Positions 23,282-32,375 of a stretch of DNA of 32,842 bases are shown here, in pieces. The notes below the pieces were generated by a model. It saw only the letters and a program-made list of their open reading frames with translations, was not told where the DNA came from and did no database searches. Both the position numbers and the translations under genes were made by a program. The stretch comes from Chryseobacterium pennae (GTDB lineage: Bacteria; Bacteroidota; Bacteroidia; Flavobacteriales; Weeksellaceae): positions 1-32,842 of the forward strand of contig NZ_QNVT01000043.1 in NCBI RefSeq assembly GCF_003385515.1, written 5' to 3'. Position 1 is the first letter of the stretch. Each line of letters starts with the position of its first letter.

Positions 23282-23694
23282 ATATGAGACTCTTAAAAGC
23301 ATTTTCAGCTGGGGTATTATTGTTAATGACCTCACAGGTCAAATCCCAGCAAACAGTACAGAAAAAGCCGGATAACCCGACTAAATGTACGAATATAAAA
23401 GAAGGGAAATTCCTGAGAGCTAATTATCCGGAAGCCATATGGCATATGACCATTAAGGATAATGTACAGACCGAATATTTCAATAACGGGAAAGATTATA
23501 TAAAATCTACATTGGTTTTTGTGGATGACTGCAATTATAAATCGATTGTTATGGAAAAGTCGGATAAGAATGACCCTGTACAGATTGGAGATGTTTTCAG
23601 CAATAGAGTAGTAGCAACTCAGGATAATCTTTTGAAAATTAACACTAAGATTGCAGGTTCTGAATTTAATGTCGTATACATAAAAATAAAATAA
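23278..23694 (+). CDS. Exported protein of unknown function
   Basis: 138 residues with a signal peptide (about 1-24, ending KSQQ). The mature part of about 115 residues has two cysteines (C37 and C86) that could form a disulfide. It looks beta-rich (YPEAIWHMTIKDNVQTEYF, STLVFVDDCNYKSIVME), like a small periplasmic or outer-membrane-associated domain. No family was recognised. An ATG at codon 3 is an equally good start. It overlaps the upstream membrane-protein gene by 4 nt, a sign of translational coupling. Confidence 0.68.
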   Translation: MNMRLLKAFSAGVLLLMTSQVKSQQTVQKKPDNPTKCTNIKEGKFLRANYPEAIWHMTIKDNVQTEYFNNGKDYIKSTLVFVDDCNYKSIVMEKSDKNDPVQIGDVFSNRVVATQDNLLKINTKIAGSEFNVVYIKIK

Positions 23695-23702
23695 ATTTAA
23701 AT

Positions 23703-23724
23703 ATGAAACTCCGGTTTCATTTTA
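23703..23724 (+). terminator. Possible terminator after the unknown gene pair
   Basis: 7-bp stem (23703-23709 with 23714-23720), a TCCG loop and a short T run. Partly overlapping is a 12-bp palindrome, TTTTAGCTAAAA, at 23720-23731. A weak terminator; read-through into the thiolase gene is possible. Confidence 0.5.
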
Positions 23725-23745
23725 GCTAAAATAAAAATTATATAC

Positions 23746-24924
23746 ATGAAAGAAGTATTCATTGTTTCCGCAGTAAGAACCCCTATGGGAAGTTTTATGG
23801 GAAGTTTATCAACAGTTCCGGCTACTAAATTGGGAGCTACCGCTGTGAAAGGAGCATTAGATAAAATTGGTTTAGATCCTGCCAATGTTCAGGAGATTTA
23901 TATGGGGAATGTATTACAGGCAGGAGAAGGACAGGCACCGGCTCGTCAGGTAGCTTTAGGAGCAGGTCTTTCTATCAATACACCTTCCACCACAGTAAAT
24001 AAAGTGTGTGCTTCAGGAATGAAGGCTGTAACAATGGCTGCACAGGCTATCAAAGCAGGTGATGCAGAAGTAATTGTTGCAGGAGGTATGGAAAATATGT
24101 CTTTAGTTCCCCACTATTATAACGCAAGAGTCGCTACAAAACTTGGAGATATCAAAATGCTGGATGGTATGGTATTGGACGGCCTTACAGACGTATACAA
24201 CAAAGTACACATGGGAGTATGTGCAGAGAAATGTGCCGTTGATTATAGCATTACAAGAGAAGATCAGGATAACTTTGCTATAGAATCTTATAAAAGATCA
24301 GCAAAAGCTTGGAGCGAAGGAAAATTCAACGACGAAATTGTACCGGTTTCCATTCCTCAGAGAAAAGGAGACCCTGTAATCTTTGCTGAAGACGAAGAAT
24401 ACAAAGCTGTAAACTTCGACAGAATTACAACACTTCCTACAGTTTTCAAAAAAGAAGATGGAACAGTAACAGCTGCTAATGCATCTACATTGAACGACGG
24501 AGCATCTGCATTAATCCTTGTTTCTAAAGAAAAAATGGAAGAATTAGGATTAAAGCCATTAGCTAAGATTGTTTCTTACGCTGATGCAGCACACGAACCT
24601 GAAAACTTTACCACTGCTCCGGCTAAAGCTTTACCTATTGCTCTTAAAAAAGCAGGTTTAGAAGTGTCAGATATTGATTTCTTTGAATTTAATGAAGCTT
24701 TCTCTGTTGTAGGACTGGCAAACAATAAAATCTTAGGATTAGATGCTTCCAAAGTAAATGTAAATGGAGGAGCAGTAGCATTAGGGCATCCACTGGGAAG
24801 TTCAGGATCAAGAATCATTGTGACATTAATCAACGTATTGAAGCAAAATAACGCGAAATACGGTGCAGCAGCAATCTGCAATGGTGGTGGTGGAGCCTCT
24901 GCAATTGTGATTGAAAATATATAA
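23746..24924 (+). CDS. Acetyl-CoA C-acetyltransferase (thiolase)
   Basis: 392 residues, cytosolic tetrameric thiolase that condenses or cleaves acetoacetyl-CoA and related 3-ketoacyl-CoAs. All catalytic parts are present: nucleophile C88 in NKVCASGMKA, the NEAF segment (about 317-320), H348 in GHPLGSSGSR and C378 in ICNGGGGA. The biosynthetic (acetoacetyl-CoA) type is favoured by length and overall sequence. It could serve the first step of the mevalonate pathway, whose kinase is 5 kb downstream, or beta-oxidation; the sequence does not decide. No consensus promoter was seen in the 50 bp upstream. Confidence 0.94.
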   Translation: MKEVFIVSAVRTPMGSFMGSLSTVPATKLGATAVKGALDKIGLDPANVQEIYMGNVLQAGEGQAPARQVALGAGLSINTPSTTVNKVCASGMKAVTMAAQAIKAGDAEVIVAGGMENMSLVPHYYNARVATKLGDIKMLDGMVLDGLTDVYNKVHMGVCAEKCAVDYSITREDQDNFAIESYKRSAKAWSEGKFNDEIVPVSIPQRKGDPVIFAEDEEYKAVNFDRITTLPTVFKKEDGTVTAANASTLNDGASALILVSKEKMEELGLKPLAKIVSYADAAHEPENFTTAPAKALPIALKKAGLEVSDIDFFEFNEAFSVVGLANNKILGLDASKVNVNGGAVALGHPLGSSGSRIIVTLINVLKQNNAKYGAAAICNGGGGASAIVIENI

Positions 24925-25001
24925 CATTCTGTTTCAGAGTGTATTGCCATTAAGGAGTTGATAATTTTTTTAAAATCTTATCCATTTCTTAATGGTTTTT
25001 C

Positions 25002-25009
25002 TATTTTTG
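25002..25009 (+). promoter_or_regulatory. Promoter -7 box of the UMF1-type transporter gene
   Basis: TATTTTTG, a full -7 consensus, 21 nt before the ATG; no clear -33 element. Confidence 0.5.
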
Positions 25010-25030
25010 TGCTACTAATATTTATTTGAA

Positions 25031-26521
25031 ATGTCTGAAACTGAGAACCGACAACCCAACAACATAAAGAATAATCCGAAGATTATGAAAGCCTGGGCTG
25101 TATATGACTGGGCAAACTCTGTGTATTCCCTGGTTATTACGTCTACCATTTTCCCTATTTATTACTCTATTCTTACCACAGCGTATGAAAAAAAGGAATA
25201 TGTAACGGAAACAAAAAAATGGATCGATGTTCCGGTAAGGCACATGATCAAAATTTTCGGCAACGAATACCAACCCGATGCCGTATATGGATATTCATTA
25301 ACCATATCGTTCTTTATTGTAGTATTACTGTCTCCGTTTTTATCTTCATTGGCAGATACTATCGGAAATAAAAAATCATTTCTGCAGTTCTTCTGTTACC
25401 TGGGTGCAACATCCTGTATGGGATTAGCGATGTTCACAGGAATGCATAATGTATTTCTGGGGCTCCTGTTCAGTATTACAGCGAGTGTTGGCTTCTGGGG
25501 AAGTCTGGTGTTTTATAACTCATTCCTTCCGGATATTGCAACGCCGGACAGGCAGGATGCACTCTCTGCAAAAGGATATGTCTATGGATATCTTGGCTCT
25601 GTAGTTTTAGTGGTATTGTGCTTAGTCCTGATTCAGGTTTTTGCCAAAGGAGCAGCACAACAGTTATTATTTACAAGAATCAGCTTCCTGTTGACCGGAG
25701 CGTGGTGGTTTGGTTTCTCACAGTATACTTTCAAACATCTTCCTCAATTCGGGGATGTAAAAGATAAACTTCCTAAAGATCTTGTATTATTAAACTATAA
25801 GAACATCTTTAAAAAACATGAAGAACAAGGCGGTTTATTTGAGGTATTAAAAGACAATATGAGCTTTTACAAGGATATTGCCAAAGAAAGTTTCCATGAA
25901 TTATTTAAAGTAGGAGGAGAGCTATTCAAAGATAGAAACCTGAAGTTTTTCCTTTCAAGTTTCTTCTTTTACAGTGTAGGAATGCAGACGATCTTCCTTA
26001 TGGCTACTTTATTCGGAAAAAGTGAGATCAATCTGGCTCAGGATAAACTTATCGGAACCCTTTTAGTGATCCAGATCGAAGCCATTATAGGCGCTGTTAT
26101 TTTCTCAAGATTATCCAGAAAAATAGGAAATAGAAACGTTATTTCAATCGCTATTTTCCTATGGATTGTAGCCTGTTTATGGGCTTATTTCCTGAATAAG
26201 GAAAATCCAACAGTAGAATATCAGTTCTATGGGGTTGCAGCAGTAGTAGGATTGGTAATGGGAGGTCTTCAGGCAATGTCCAGATCTACTTATTCAAAAC
26301 TGCTTCCGGAAAACTCGATGGAGAACACCACTTATTTCAGTTTCTATGATGTATTGGAAAAAATTGCAATCATTATCGGTACATTTATCTTTGCAACATT
26401 AATTGAACATTTTAATAATATGCGAATTGCAGCTTTGTCCATGACATTATTCTTCGGCGCAGGATTGATATTGATCCGTTTCCTGAAGGTAAAAATGAGA
26501 ACAGACAGAGAAACATTATAA
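25031..26521 (+). CDS. MFS transporter, UMF1/Atg22-like
   Basis: 496 residues with about twelve membrane segments. The N-terminal KAWAVYDWANSVYSLVITS (about 20-38) is the hallmark of the UMF1 (BtlA/Atg22-like) branch of the major facilitator superfamily. A hydrophilic loop of about 80 residues sits mid-protein (about 240-315), between the two six-helix halves. GLVMGGLQAMSRSTYSKLLPE (split, about 415-435) is also family-typical. Yeast Atg22 exports amino acids from the vacuole; bacterial substrates are unknown. Single-gene unit. Confidence 0.88.
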   Translation: MSETENRQPNNIKNNPKIMKAWAVYDWANSVYSLVITSTIFPIYYSILTTAYEKKEYVTETKKWIDVPVRHMIKIFGNEYQPDAVYGYSLTISFFIVVLLSPFLSSLADTIGNKKSFLQFFCYLGATSCMGLAMFTGMHNVFLGLLFSITASVGFWGSLVFYNSFLPDIATPDRQDALSAKGYVYGYLGSVVLVVLCLVLIQVFAKGAAQQLLFTRISFLLTGAWWFGFSQYTFKHLPQFGDVKDKLPKDLVLLNYKNIFKKHEEQGGLFEVLKDNMSFYKDIAKESFHELFKVGGELFKDRNLKFFLSSFFFYSVGMQTIFLMATLFGKSEINLAQDKLIGTLLVIQIEAIIGAVIFSRLSRKIGNRNVISIAIFLWIVACLWAYFLNKENPTVEYQFYGVAAVVGLVMGGLQAMSRSTYSKLLPENSMENTTYFSFYDVLEKIAIIIGTFIFATLIEHFNNMRIAALSMTLFFGAGLILIRFLKVKMRTDRETL

Positions 26522-26526
26522 AAATT

Positions 26527-26554
26527 AAAAGACGTTATTTTAACGTCTTTTTTT
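26527..26554 (+). terminator. Terminator after the UMF1-type transporter gene
   Basis: Perfect 11-bp stem (26527-26537 with 26541-26551), a TTT loop and a T run, starting 6 bp after the stop. Confidence 0.9.
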
Positions 26555-26697
26555 ATTTAGGTGAATTAAAATCAATTATTTATTGATCTGGCTTTATTTA
26601 TTATAATGACTGTGTAGTTGTTGTAAAATAATATTTATTTTTCACTATGTTTTGATTTTTTTTGTTTATTTGTTAATTAAACCTAATCATTAAAACT

Positions 26698-28878
26698 ATG
26701 AAAAAAATTCTATTGCTTTGCTTCTTGCAATGCTTTGTGCTTGGTCTTTCTCAAAAACTAAGACCAATTGCCCAAAAAATTTCAGAATACCATTCCGGAA
26801 AAAGTGAGGTTAACAAGTATGATCTGTTTGATATCAATCAGAATACAAATAAACTTGCTGAATACAGACGTGCTGCAACAGATATTACCGTTATTTCCTT
26901 AAAGGCTGCCGAGTTGAAAAGGTTGATTAGTGAAAAACCGGAATTTATCGAAATTTCCTTTCCTTTTGAAGGAGGTAAGCAGATTACCGTTGAAATGTAT
27001 AAAAATCAAATCTTTACAAGCAATTTTAAAGTGGTTACCAACAAAGGGAAAACCGTAAACTATACTCCGGGAGTATATTATCAGGGAATTGTAAAAGGGA
27101 GCAACAGTTCTGTTGTAGCTTTCAGTTTCTTTGAGAATGATGTAGTAGGAGTAGCTTCTACACCGGAGCTGGGAAATATAGTATTGGGAAAAGCCAAAAA
27201 TACTGAAGATTTTGTAAGTTATTCAGACTCCAAACTAACAGGAGCTAACCCTTTTATCTGCGGTATTGATGAAATAAAAGAAAATCAGGGACAGAAAATT
27301 TCGTATGATCCCAATCTAAGTAAGAAAAAAACGTTGACCCAAAATTGTGTAAGGATCTACTATGAAGTTTGCTATAAACCCTATCAGAATAACGGTTCCA
27401 ATACCACCACTGTTACTAATTGGCTTACAGCGGTTCATAATAATATTGCAACCCTCTACACCAATGATGATATAAGGACAGCTCTGAATGAGATTTATAT
27501 CTGGACCACGCCAGATCCGTATACAGGAAATCCTAGTAATAATCTATCTAAATTTTCAGCCAACAGACAGGTTTTTAATGGTGATCTTGCTCATTTGATC
27601 AATGCTCCCAGTACAACAAGTGTTGCCTATCTGAATTCTTTATGTAAAACCTATGCACATGCCTATTCAGGAATCAGCCAAAGTTATAATAATGTACCGG
27701 TATATTCCTGGACAATTCAGGCTATGACACACGAAATGGGACATAGCTTAGGATCACCACATACCCATGCATGTGCCTGGAACGGAAATAATACTCCAAT
27801 TGACTGGTGTGGCCCCACTGCAAAGCCGTCTATAATAGCGGATGAAGGGCTTACGTGTACGAGTAATATTTTGCCTGCTTCAGGTACAATCATGAGCTAC
27901 TGCCACTTAATGTCAGGAATAGGAATCAATTTCAGCAATGGTTTTGGAGATCAGCCGGCTGCTTTGATCAGAAATACCATTGATTCCAAACCTTGTCTTG
28001 GAACCAACTGTACACTATCATGTATTCCCAGTATCTCATCTATTGCGGCAACTTCTACAACACAGAATTCTGCTGATATATTGATTACTGATGCCATATC
28101 TTCAGCCTGGAAATATAAGGTTTCAAAAATTGATGGTACCCCTGTGACAACAGGAAATACCAGTACAGCAAACTTTAGTATTGCCAATCTTCAGCCCGGA
28201 ACTTATTACAGAATAGATGGAGTAGGTCCTTGTGCTAATGAAACATACTATCAGAAATCAGGAGTGTTCCTGACAGATGCAGCTTGGTGTGATGGAGTTC
28301 AGTTTATTGATACGGGAGGCCCAAATGCCAATTATGGCAATGATGAAGAAATAATAAAAACATTTTATCCCGCTTCAGGTTCATCCATGACTATGACCTT
28401 TACAGAATTTGGAACAGAACAGGGGTATGATTTTATGTATGTTTATGATGGACCTTCTACTTCCTCACCTTTATTTGCTAACGGAAATAAGCTGTCAGGA
28501 AGCGCTGTTCCGGGACCTTTTACTTCTACAAATCCCTCTGGAGCCATTACAATCAAATTTGTTTCAGATCCTGCCGAAAACGGTATTGGTTGGAAAGCTG
28601 GTTTCTCCTGCGCGGTGCTGGGGGTGGAAGATGTAAATGTGAAAAATAATACAATCGGCATTTATCCGAATCCTGCTAAAAATATGATAACCATATCCTC
28701 TAATGAAGGATTGAAAGCTTATAAAATATATGATGAGTCCGGAAGACTGGTCGCTTCAGCCTCTTCTTTAAAAGGAAATAAGCAAGAAGTAGATCTTTCA
28801 TCCGTCCAGACAGGAAACTATGTAATAACGATCGAAACGGATAAGCAGACGATCAACAAAAAGCTGATCAAACACTGA
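26698..28878 (+). CDS. Secreted reprolysin-like zinc metalloprotease with CUB and T9SS domains
   Basis: 726 residues. A signal peptide (1-18) precedes a propeptide-like region (about 20-200). The M12B-type catalytic domain (about 210-440) has the zinc motif HEMGHSLGSPHTH at 345-357 (ligands H345, H349 and H355; base E346) and the Met-turn with M399 in GTIMSYCH. Next come a fibronectin-like segment (about 441-520, NLQPGTYYRI), a CUB domain (about 530-640, YDFMYVYDGPS) and a T9SS type A sorting domain (about 652-726, IYPNPAKNMITIS). It should be released or surface-bound after type IX export and degrade protein substrates outside the cell. No clean promoter was found in the 145 bp upstream. Confidence 0.92.
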   Translation: MKKILLLCFLQCFVLGLSQKLRPIAQKISEYHSGKSEVNKYDLFDINQNTNKLAEYRRAATDITVISLKAAELKRLISEKPEFIEISFPFEGGKQITVEMYKNQIFTSNFKVVTNKGKTVNYTPGVYYQGIVKGSNSSVVAFSFFENDVVGVASTPELGNIVLGKAKNTEDFVSYSDSKLTGANPFICGIDEIKENQGQKISYDPNLSKKKTLTQNCVRIYYEVCYKPYQNNGSNTTTVTNWLTAVHNNIATLYTNDDIRTALNEIYIWTTPDPYTGNPSNNLSKFSANRQVFNGDLAHLINAPSTTSVAYLNSLCKTYAHAYSGISQSYNNVPVYSWTIQAMTHEMGHSLGSPHTHACAWNGNNTPIDWCGPTAKPSIIADEGLTCTSNILPASGTIMSYCHLMSGIGINFSNGFGDQPAALIRNTIDSKPCLGTNCTLSCIPSISSIAATSTTQNSADILITDAISSAWKYKVSKIDGTPVTTGNTSTANFSIANLQPGTYYRIDGVGPCANETYYQKSGVFLTDAAWCDGVQFIDTGGPNANYGNDEEIIKTFYPASGSSMTMTFTEFGTEQGYDFMYVYDGPSTSSPLFANGNKLSGSAVPGPFTSTNPSGAITIKFVSDPAENGIGWKAGFSCAVLGVEDVNVKNNTIGIYPNPAKNMITISSNEGLKAYKIYDESGRLVASASSLKGNKQEVDLSSVQTGNYVITIETDKQTINKKLIKH

Positions 28879-28897
28879 TTTTTAAATAAATATCAAT

Positions 28898-28924
28898 AAA
28901 AGCCTGAGAATATCAGGCTTTTTT
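28898..28924 (+). terminator. Terminator after the metalloprotease gene
   Basis: Perfect 10-bp stem (28898-28907 with 28913-28922), a 5-nt loop and a T run. Confidence 0.9.
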
Positions 28925-29010
28925 CGTATTTTTAATATATAAACCGGAGAAGAAATATAAATAACTGATATTTCGGTCCGGGTTTTGCTTACATTCAGCG
29001 GAATAATTTT

Positions 29011-29018
29011 TAACTTTG
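29011..29018 (+). promoter_or_regulatory. Promoter -7 box of the mevalonate kinase gene
   Basis: TAACTTTG, a full -7 consensus, 20 nt before the ATG at 29039. A TTG at 28985-28987 is 23 nt upstream. Its position shows that translation does not begin at that TTG, although the frame is open from there. Confidence 0.55.
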
Positions 29019-29038
29019 CAAAAAGATTTATTGTCAAT

Positions 29039-29965
29039 ATGACCAACCCTTTATTTTATGCAAAAATAATCCTGTTTGGAGAATACGGAATGATTGAAGA
29101 TTCCCAGGGGCTTGTAGTACCTTACAGCTTCTATAAAGGAACCTTAAAATTTTCAGACCTGGCTTCAGAATTTGAGCTTAATTCAAACAGACATCTGCAG
29201 AAATATTCAGACTTTCTTACAACACTTGATCTCTCTGATGATTTTACATTGGATATTGAAAGTCTTAAAAACGATATTTCAAACGGACTTTTCTTTGATT
29301 CCAATATTCCACAGGGATATGGAGTAGGAAGTTCGGGGGCTTTGGTGGCTGCTATTTTTGAAAAATATTCGGTCAGCAAATTAAATCCAGATAATATTTC
29401 TAAGGAAAATCTTAAAAAATTAAAGGCTGTTTTCGGTGAAATGGAAAGCTATTTCCATGGAAAGAGCTCAGGTATGGATCCATTGATCTGCTACATGAAC
29501 CTTCCTATTCTTATTGAAAACAAAGAAAACTTAGACAGAGTGTCAATTCCTGACGGAGAAGGAGGAAAAGGAGCAATTTTCCTGATTGATTCCGGAATTA
29601 CAGGAGAAACAGGACCAATGATCCAGATCTTCTTTGAAAAAATGAAGACAGAAGGGTTCCGTAAAACACTGAAAGAAGAGTTTATCCGTTACAATAACGC
29701 TTGTATAGAAGCTTTTCTTAAAAAAGATATGAATCCTTTCTTCAGAAATCTAAAAAAACTTTCTCACTGGGCTTATGAACATTTCCGTCCGATGATACCT
29801 GAAAGTATTTTTAACATCTGGAAAAAAGGACTGGACTCCAATGCATATTACTTAAAACTCTGCGGAAGCGGAGGGGGAGGCTATATCTTAGGCTTTACCC
29901 AGGACTATGAAAAAGCAGAAAAAATGCTTGATGGATTCCAAAAAGAGGTGATTTACAGATTTTAA
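29039..29965 (+). CDS. mvk: Mevalonate kinase (GHMP family)
   Basis: 308 residues from the ATG at 29039. It phosphorylates mevalonate in the isoprenoid pathway. GHMP kinase motifs: KIILFGEYG (about 9-17), the ATP-binding PQGYGVGSSGA at 91-101, GKSSGMDPL (about 141-149) with the catalytic Asp, and the C-terminal LCGSGGGGYILGF. The frame is open 18 codons further upstream to a TTG, but that stretch contains the promoter -7 box, and family members begin just before KI.LFGEY. The UbiA gene starts 11 bp after the stop, so the two form an operon. Other GHMP kinases are possible, but the SGMD signature and the partner gene favour mevalonate kinase. Confidence 0.85.
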   Translation: MTNPLFYAKIILFGEYGMIEDSQGLVVPYSFYKGTLKFSDLASEFELNSNRHLQKYSDFLTTLDLSDDFTLDIESLKNDISNGLFFDSNIPQGYGVGSSGALVAAIFEKYSVSKLNPDNISKENLKKLKAVFGEMESYFHGKSSGMDPLICYMNLPILIENKENLDRVSIPDGEGGKGAIFLIDSGITGETGPMIQIFFEKMKTEGFRKTLKEEFIRYNNACIEAFLKKDMNPFFRNLKKLSHWAYEHFRPMIPESIFNIWKKGLDSNAYYLKLCGSGGGGYILGFTQDYEKAEKMLDGFQKEVIYRF

Positions 29966-29976
29966 ACAGGCTGGAA

Positions 29977-30906
29977 ATGAATTCTGAAAAAGAAACTTTC
30001 CAATCCAAAAAATATATTTCAAAATCTCTATATTACAGAGTTTCACAATTCGTAGGCTTTTTACTTGGAGCACGGTTTTTTGTAGCAGCTCTGCTAACAT
30101 TTGCCCTTTATGTTTCCACTTTTTTTCTGTTCAATCAGGAAGAATCTTTCAGGAATTTTGTTTTCGATTTTAAAGTACACGGGATTATTTTCTGTACCGT
30201 TCTGACGATCCTAGCAGGTGGAATCATCAATCAGTTTTACGATCTGGAAAAAGATCATATTGTAAAACCCTTCCGAACCAGAATCCAGAGTTTCATCAAA
30301 CAAAAGTATTTTTTATATGCTTATCTGGGATTGAGTGCTATTTCATTAGGGGTAGCCTGGATGATTTCCCATAATGTTTTTCTGTTTTTTGTGGTATATC
30401 AGTTTTTCATGTGGTTTTATAGTCATAAATTAAGCAGGATATTAATACTGAATAACCTCACATTTGTAAGCCTTACCTTATATCCGTTCTTTGGAATGAT
30501 GGTTTATTATGAAACCTTTTCCAAGAAAGTTTTTCTGATGGCTGTTTTTCTTTTTCTCATCCTTTTATGCATTGATATTGTAAAAGACACCCTTACCAGA
30601 AGTGTGGATAAAACATTTGGATATATCACCATTCCGAATTATTTTAAAAGCAGAAATACGAAGATTATTCTCATCTCCCTACTTTTAATAACAATGGGAG
30701 TTTCTATGAAAATTATTACTAAAACTGGGGTTTCTGGATTTATGGCTTACTATTTTGCAGGCAGCTTATTTGTGATGATCCTTTGTATTTATCTTTTTTT
30801 AAATTCCAGCAGAAAAAGCAACTTTCTCACTCTCAATGTATTACGATTATGGGTTTTTATAGGAATTATAGCTATGCTTTTAAATGGAATTGAACATAAA
30901 TTATAA
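29977..30906 (+). CDS. UbiA-family prenyltransferase
   Basis: 309 residues with about eight or nine membrane helices. The two Asp-rich motifs that bind Mg-prenyl diphosphate are present: NQFYDLEKD at 85-93 (N85, D89, D93) and DIVKD at 200-204, with a further D211. Enzymes of this type attach a prenyl chain to an aromatic or glycerol-phosphate acceptor; annotations as geranylgeranylglycerol-phosphate transferase are common for flavobacterial copies, but the acceptor cannot be told here. The 11-bp spacing behind mevalonate kinase ties it to isoprenoid supply. The usual menaquinone MenA neighbours are absent. Confidence 0.85.
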   Translation: MNSEKETFQSKKYISKSLYYRVSQFVGFLLGARFFVAALLTFALYVSTFFLFNQEESFRNFVFDFKVHGIIFCTVLTILAGGIINQFYDLEKDHIVKPFRTRIQSFIKQKYFLYAYLGLSAISLGVAWMISHNVFLFFVVYQFFMWFYSHKLSRILILNNLTFVSLTLYPFFGMMVYYETFSKKVFLMAVFLFLILLCIDIVKDTLTRSVDKTFGYITIPNYFKSRNTKIILISLLLITMGVSMKIITKTGVSGFMAYYFAGSLFVMILCIYLFLNSSRKSNFLTLNVLRLWVFIGIIAMLLNGIEHKL

Positions 30907-30938
30907 TAAAAATTCTTTAAATAAACTAAGGTTATTAT

Positions 30939-30946
30939 TACCTTTG
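30939..30946 (+). promoter_or_regulatory. Promoter -7 box of the proline dehydrogenase gene
   Basis: TACCTTTG, a full -7 consensus, 24 nt before the ATG. TTT rather than TTG lies 20 nt upstream. Confidence 0.55.
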
Positions 30947-30970
30947 CATAACTAAATTTAATAAATAGGA

Positions 30971-32140
30971 ATGCCCATTTTTAATGATACTAAAGTTGCA
31001 TTTGCAGACAAGACAGATGCACAGTTGAGAAAGGCTTACTGGATGTTTAGAATGATTGAACAGCCTACTCTTACCAGCCTTGGAACATCCGTTCTTAATT
31101 TTACAGTACACAACGACTTTCCATTCGTTACCGGAATTGTAAAAAATACTTTGTTTGCACAATTCTGTGGTGGAGAAACCCGTGAGGAGAGTATGAAGGT
31201 TGTAAAACAGCTTTTCAAGAGAGGAGTTGGAAGTATTTTCGATTATTCCATTGAGGGAAAAGAGGATGAAGCAACTTTTGATGCTGTTTGTAAGGAGATC
31301 AAAGATATTGTAAAATTTTCAGTAGGGAATCCAGCGATTCCTTTTATCGTATTCAAGCCTACAGCATTCGGAAGAATTGATCTGTATGAAGCCGTTGGAA
31401 AAGGAGTAGAGCTTACGACCAGTCAGAAGGAAGAATGGGAGAGAGTGGTAAGAAGATTTGACGAAGTATGTGCTCTTTGTCATGAAAATGACAAAAAAGT
31501 AATGGTAGATGCAGAAGAAACCTGGATGCAGGATTCTGCAGATCAGCTTTGTGAAGAAATGATGGAGAAATATAACCAGGAAAAACCTATCGTTTGGAAT
31601 ACAATCCAGATGTACAGAACAGGAAGACTGGAATATATGGAAGCACACCTTCAAAGAGCCAGAGAAAAGAATTATTTTATCGGATACAAGATTGTTCGTG
31701 GAGCTTATATGGAGAAAGAAAGAGCCAGAGCTGCAGAAAGAGGATACGCAGATCCAATTCAGCCTACCAAAGATGCCTCCGATAAGAATTATAATGCAGG
31801 AATTGACTTTGTGATGAACCACCTGGATAAAGTTTCTGCGTTCTTTGGAACTCACAACGAGATCTCTTCTGAGTTGATTATGGATAAAATGAAATCCAAA
31901 TCTTTAGAAAACGGGAATCCACACGTGTATTTCGGACAGCTTTACGGGATGAGTGATAACATTACCTTCTATTTGTCTGATAAAGGCTATAATGTGGCTA
32001 AATATCTTCCATACGGACCTGTAAAGGATGTTGTACCATATCTTACGAGAAGAGCCCAGGAAAATACTTCTGTAGCAGGACAAACCGGAAGGGAACTTGG
32101 ACTGATTAAAAAAGAACTTGAAAGAAGAAAAAAACAATAA
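30971..32140 (+). CDS. Proline dehydrogenase
   Basis: 389 residues, FAD-dependent, single-function PRODH. It oxidises proline to pyrroline-5-carboxylate and passes electrons to quinones at the inner membrane. The beta/alpha-barrel signatures are FVVFKP-like (FIVFKPTAFGRIDLYE, about 118-133), VDAEETWMQ (about 180-188), KIVRGAYMEKER (about 238-249) and QLYGMSD. The C-terminal substrate-binding helix is RRAQEN at 360-365. The P5C dehydrogenase domain of PutA is absent and must be a separate gene. It has its own promoter and a strong terminator. A regulator was not seen. Confidence 0.92.
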   Translation: MPIFNDTKVAFADKTDAQLRKAYWMFRMIEQPTLTSLGTSVLNFTVHNDFPFVTGIVKNTLFAQFCGGETREESMKVVKQLFKRGVGSIFDYSIEGKEDEATFDAVCKEIKDIVKFSVGNPAIPFIVFKPTAFGRIDLYEAVGKGVELTTSQKEEWERVVRRFDEVCALCHENDKKVMVDAEETWMQDSADQLCEEMMEKYNQEKPIVWNTIQMYRTGRLEYMEAHLQRAREKNYFIGYKIVRGAYMEKERARAAERGYADPIQPTKDASDKNYNAGIDFVMNHLDKVSAFFGTHNEISSELIMDKMKSKSLENGNPHVYFGQLYGMSDNITFYLSDKGYNVAKYLPYGPVKDVVPYLTRRAQENTSVAGQTGRELGLIKKELERRKKQ

Positions 32141-32162
32141 CAATTGTTACCCAAAATAAAGG

Positions 32163-32191
32163 AAAGACCCGCAATATATGCGGGTCTTTTT
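32163..32191 (+). terminator. Terminator after the proline dehydrogenase gene
   Basis: Perfect 11-bp GC-rich stem (32163-32173 with 32179-32189), a 5-nt loop and a T run. Confidence 0.92.
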
Positions 32192-32321
32192 ATTTGAATC
32201 ATTTTAATTAAATTACTGTATTTATTATAAAATCTGTAATTTCAATAAAATACATCATATTAATGATTATAGGTTAATTGTTCTTTAATATTAATTATAT
32301 GTTAAAATAATTTAATTTTTA

Positions 32322-32352
32322 TTGTTGATTTAATTTTTAATTTCTATATTTG
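32322..32352 (+). promoter_or_regulatory. Orphan consensus promoter
   Basis: TTG at 32322-32324 and TATATTTG at 32345-32352 with a 20-nt spacer, identical in design to the atpB and udk promoters. No normal gene follows before the end of the window. Confidence 0.7.
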
Positions 32353-32375
32353 ATAAAGCTATAAAAAACTAATAC

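Noticed and set aside
28985..29038. 18-codon N-terminal extension (TTG start) of mevalonate kinase
   Set aside because: A full -7 promoter box lies within it, and the family motif KIILFGEYG normally sits about ten residues from the start, as with the ATG at 29039.
31319..31855. 178-codon minus-strand frame inside the proline dehydrogenase gene
   Set aside because: Antisense to a clear, motif-complete enzyme; no promoter or family features of its own.
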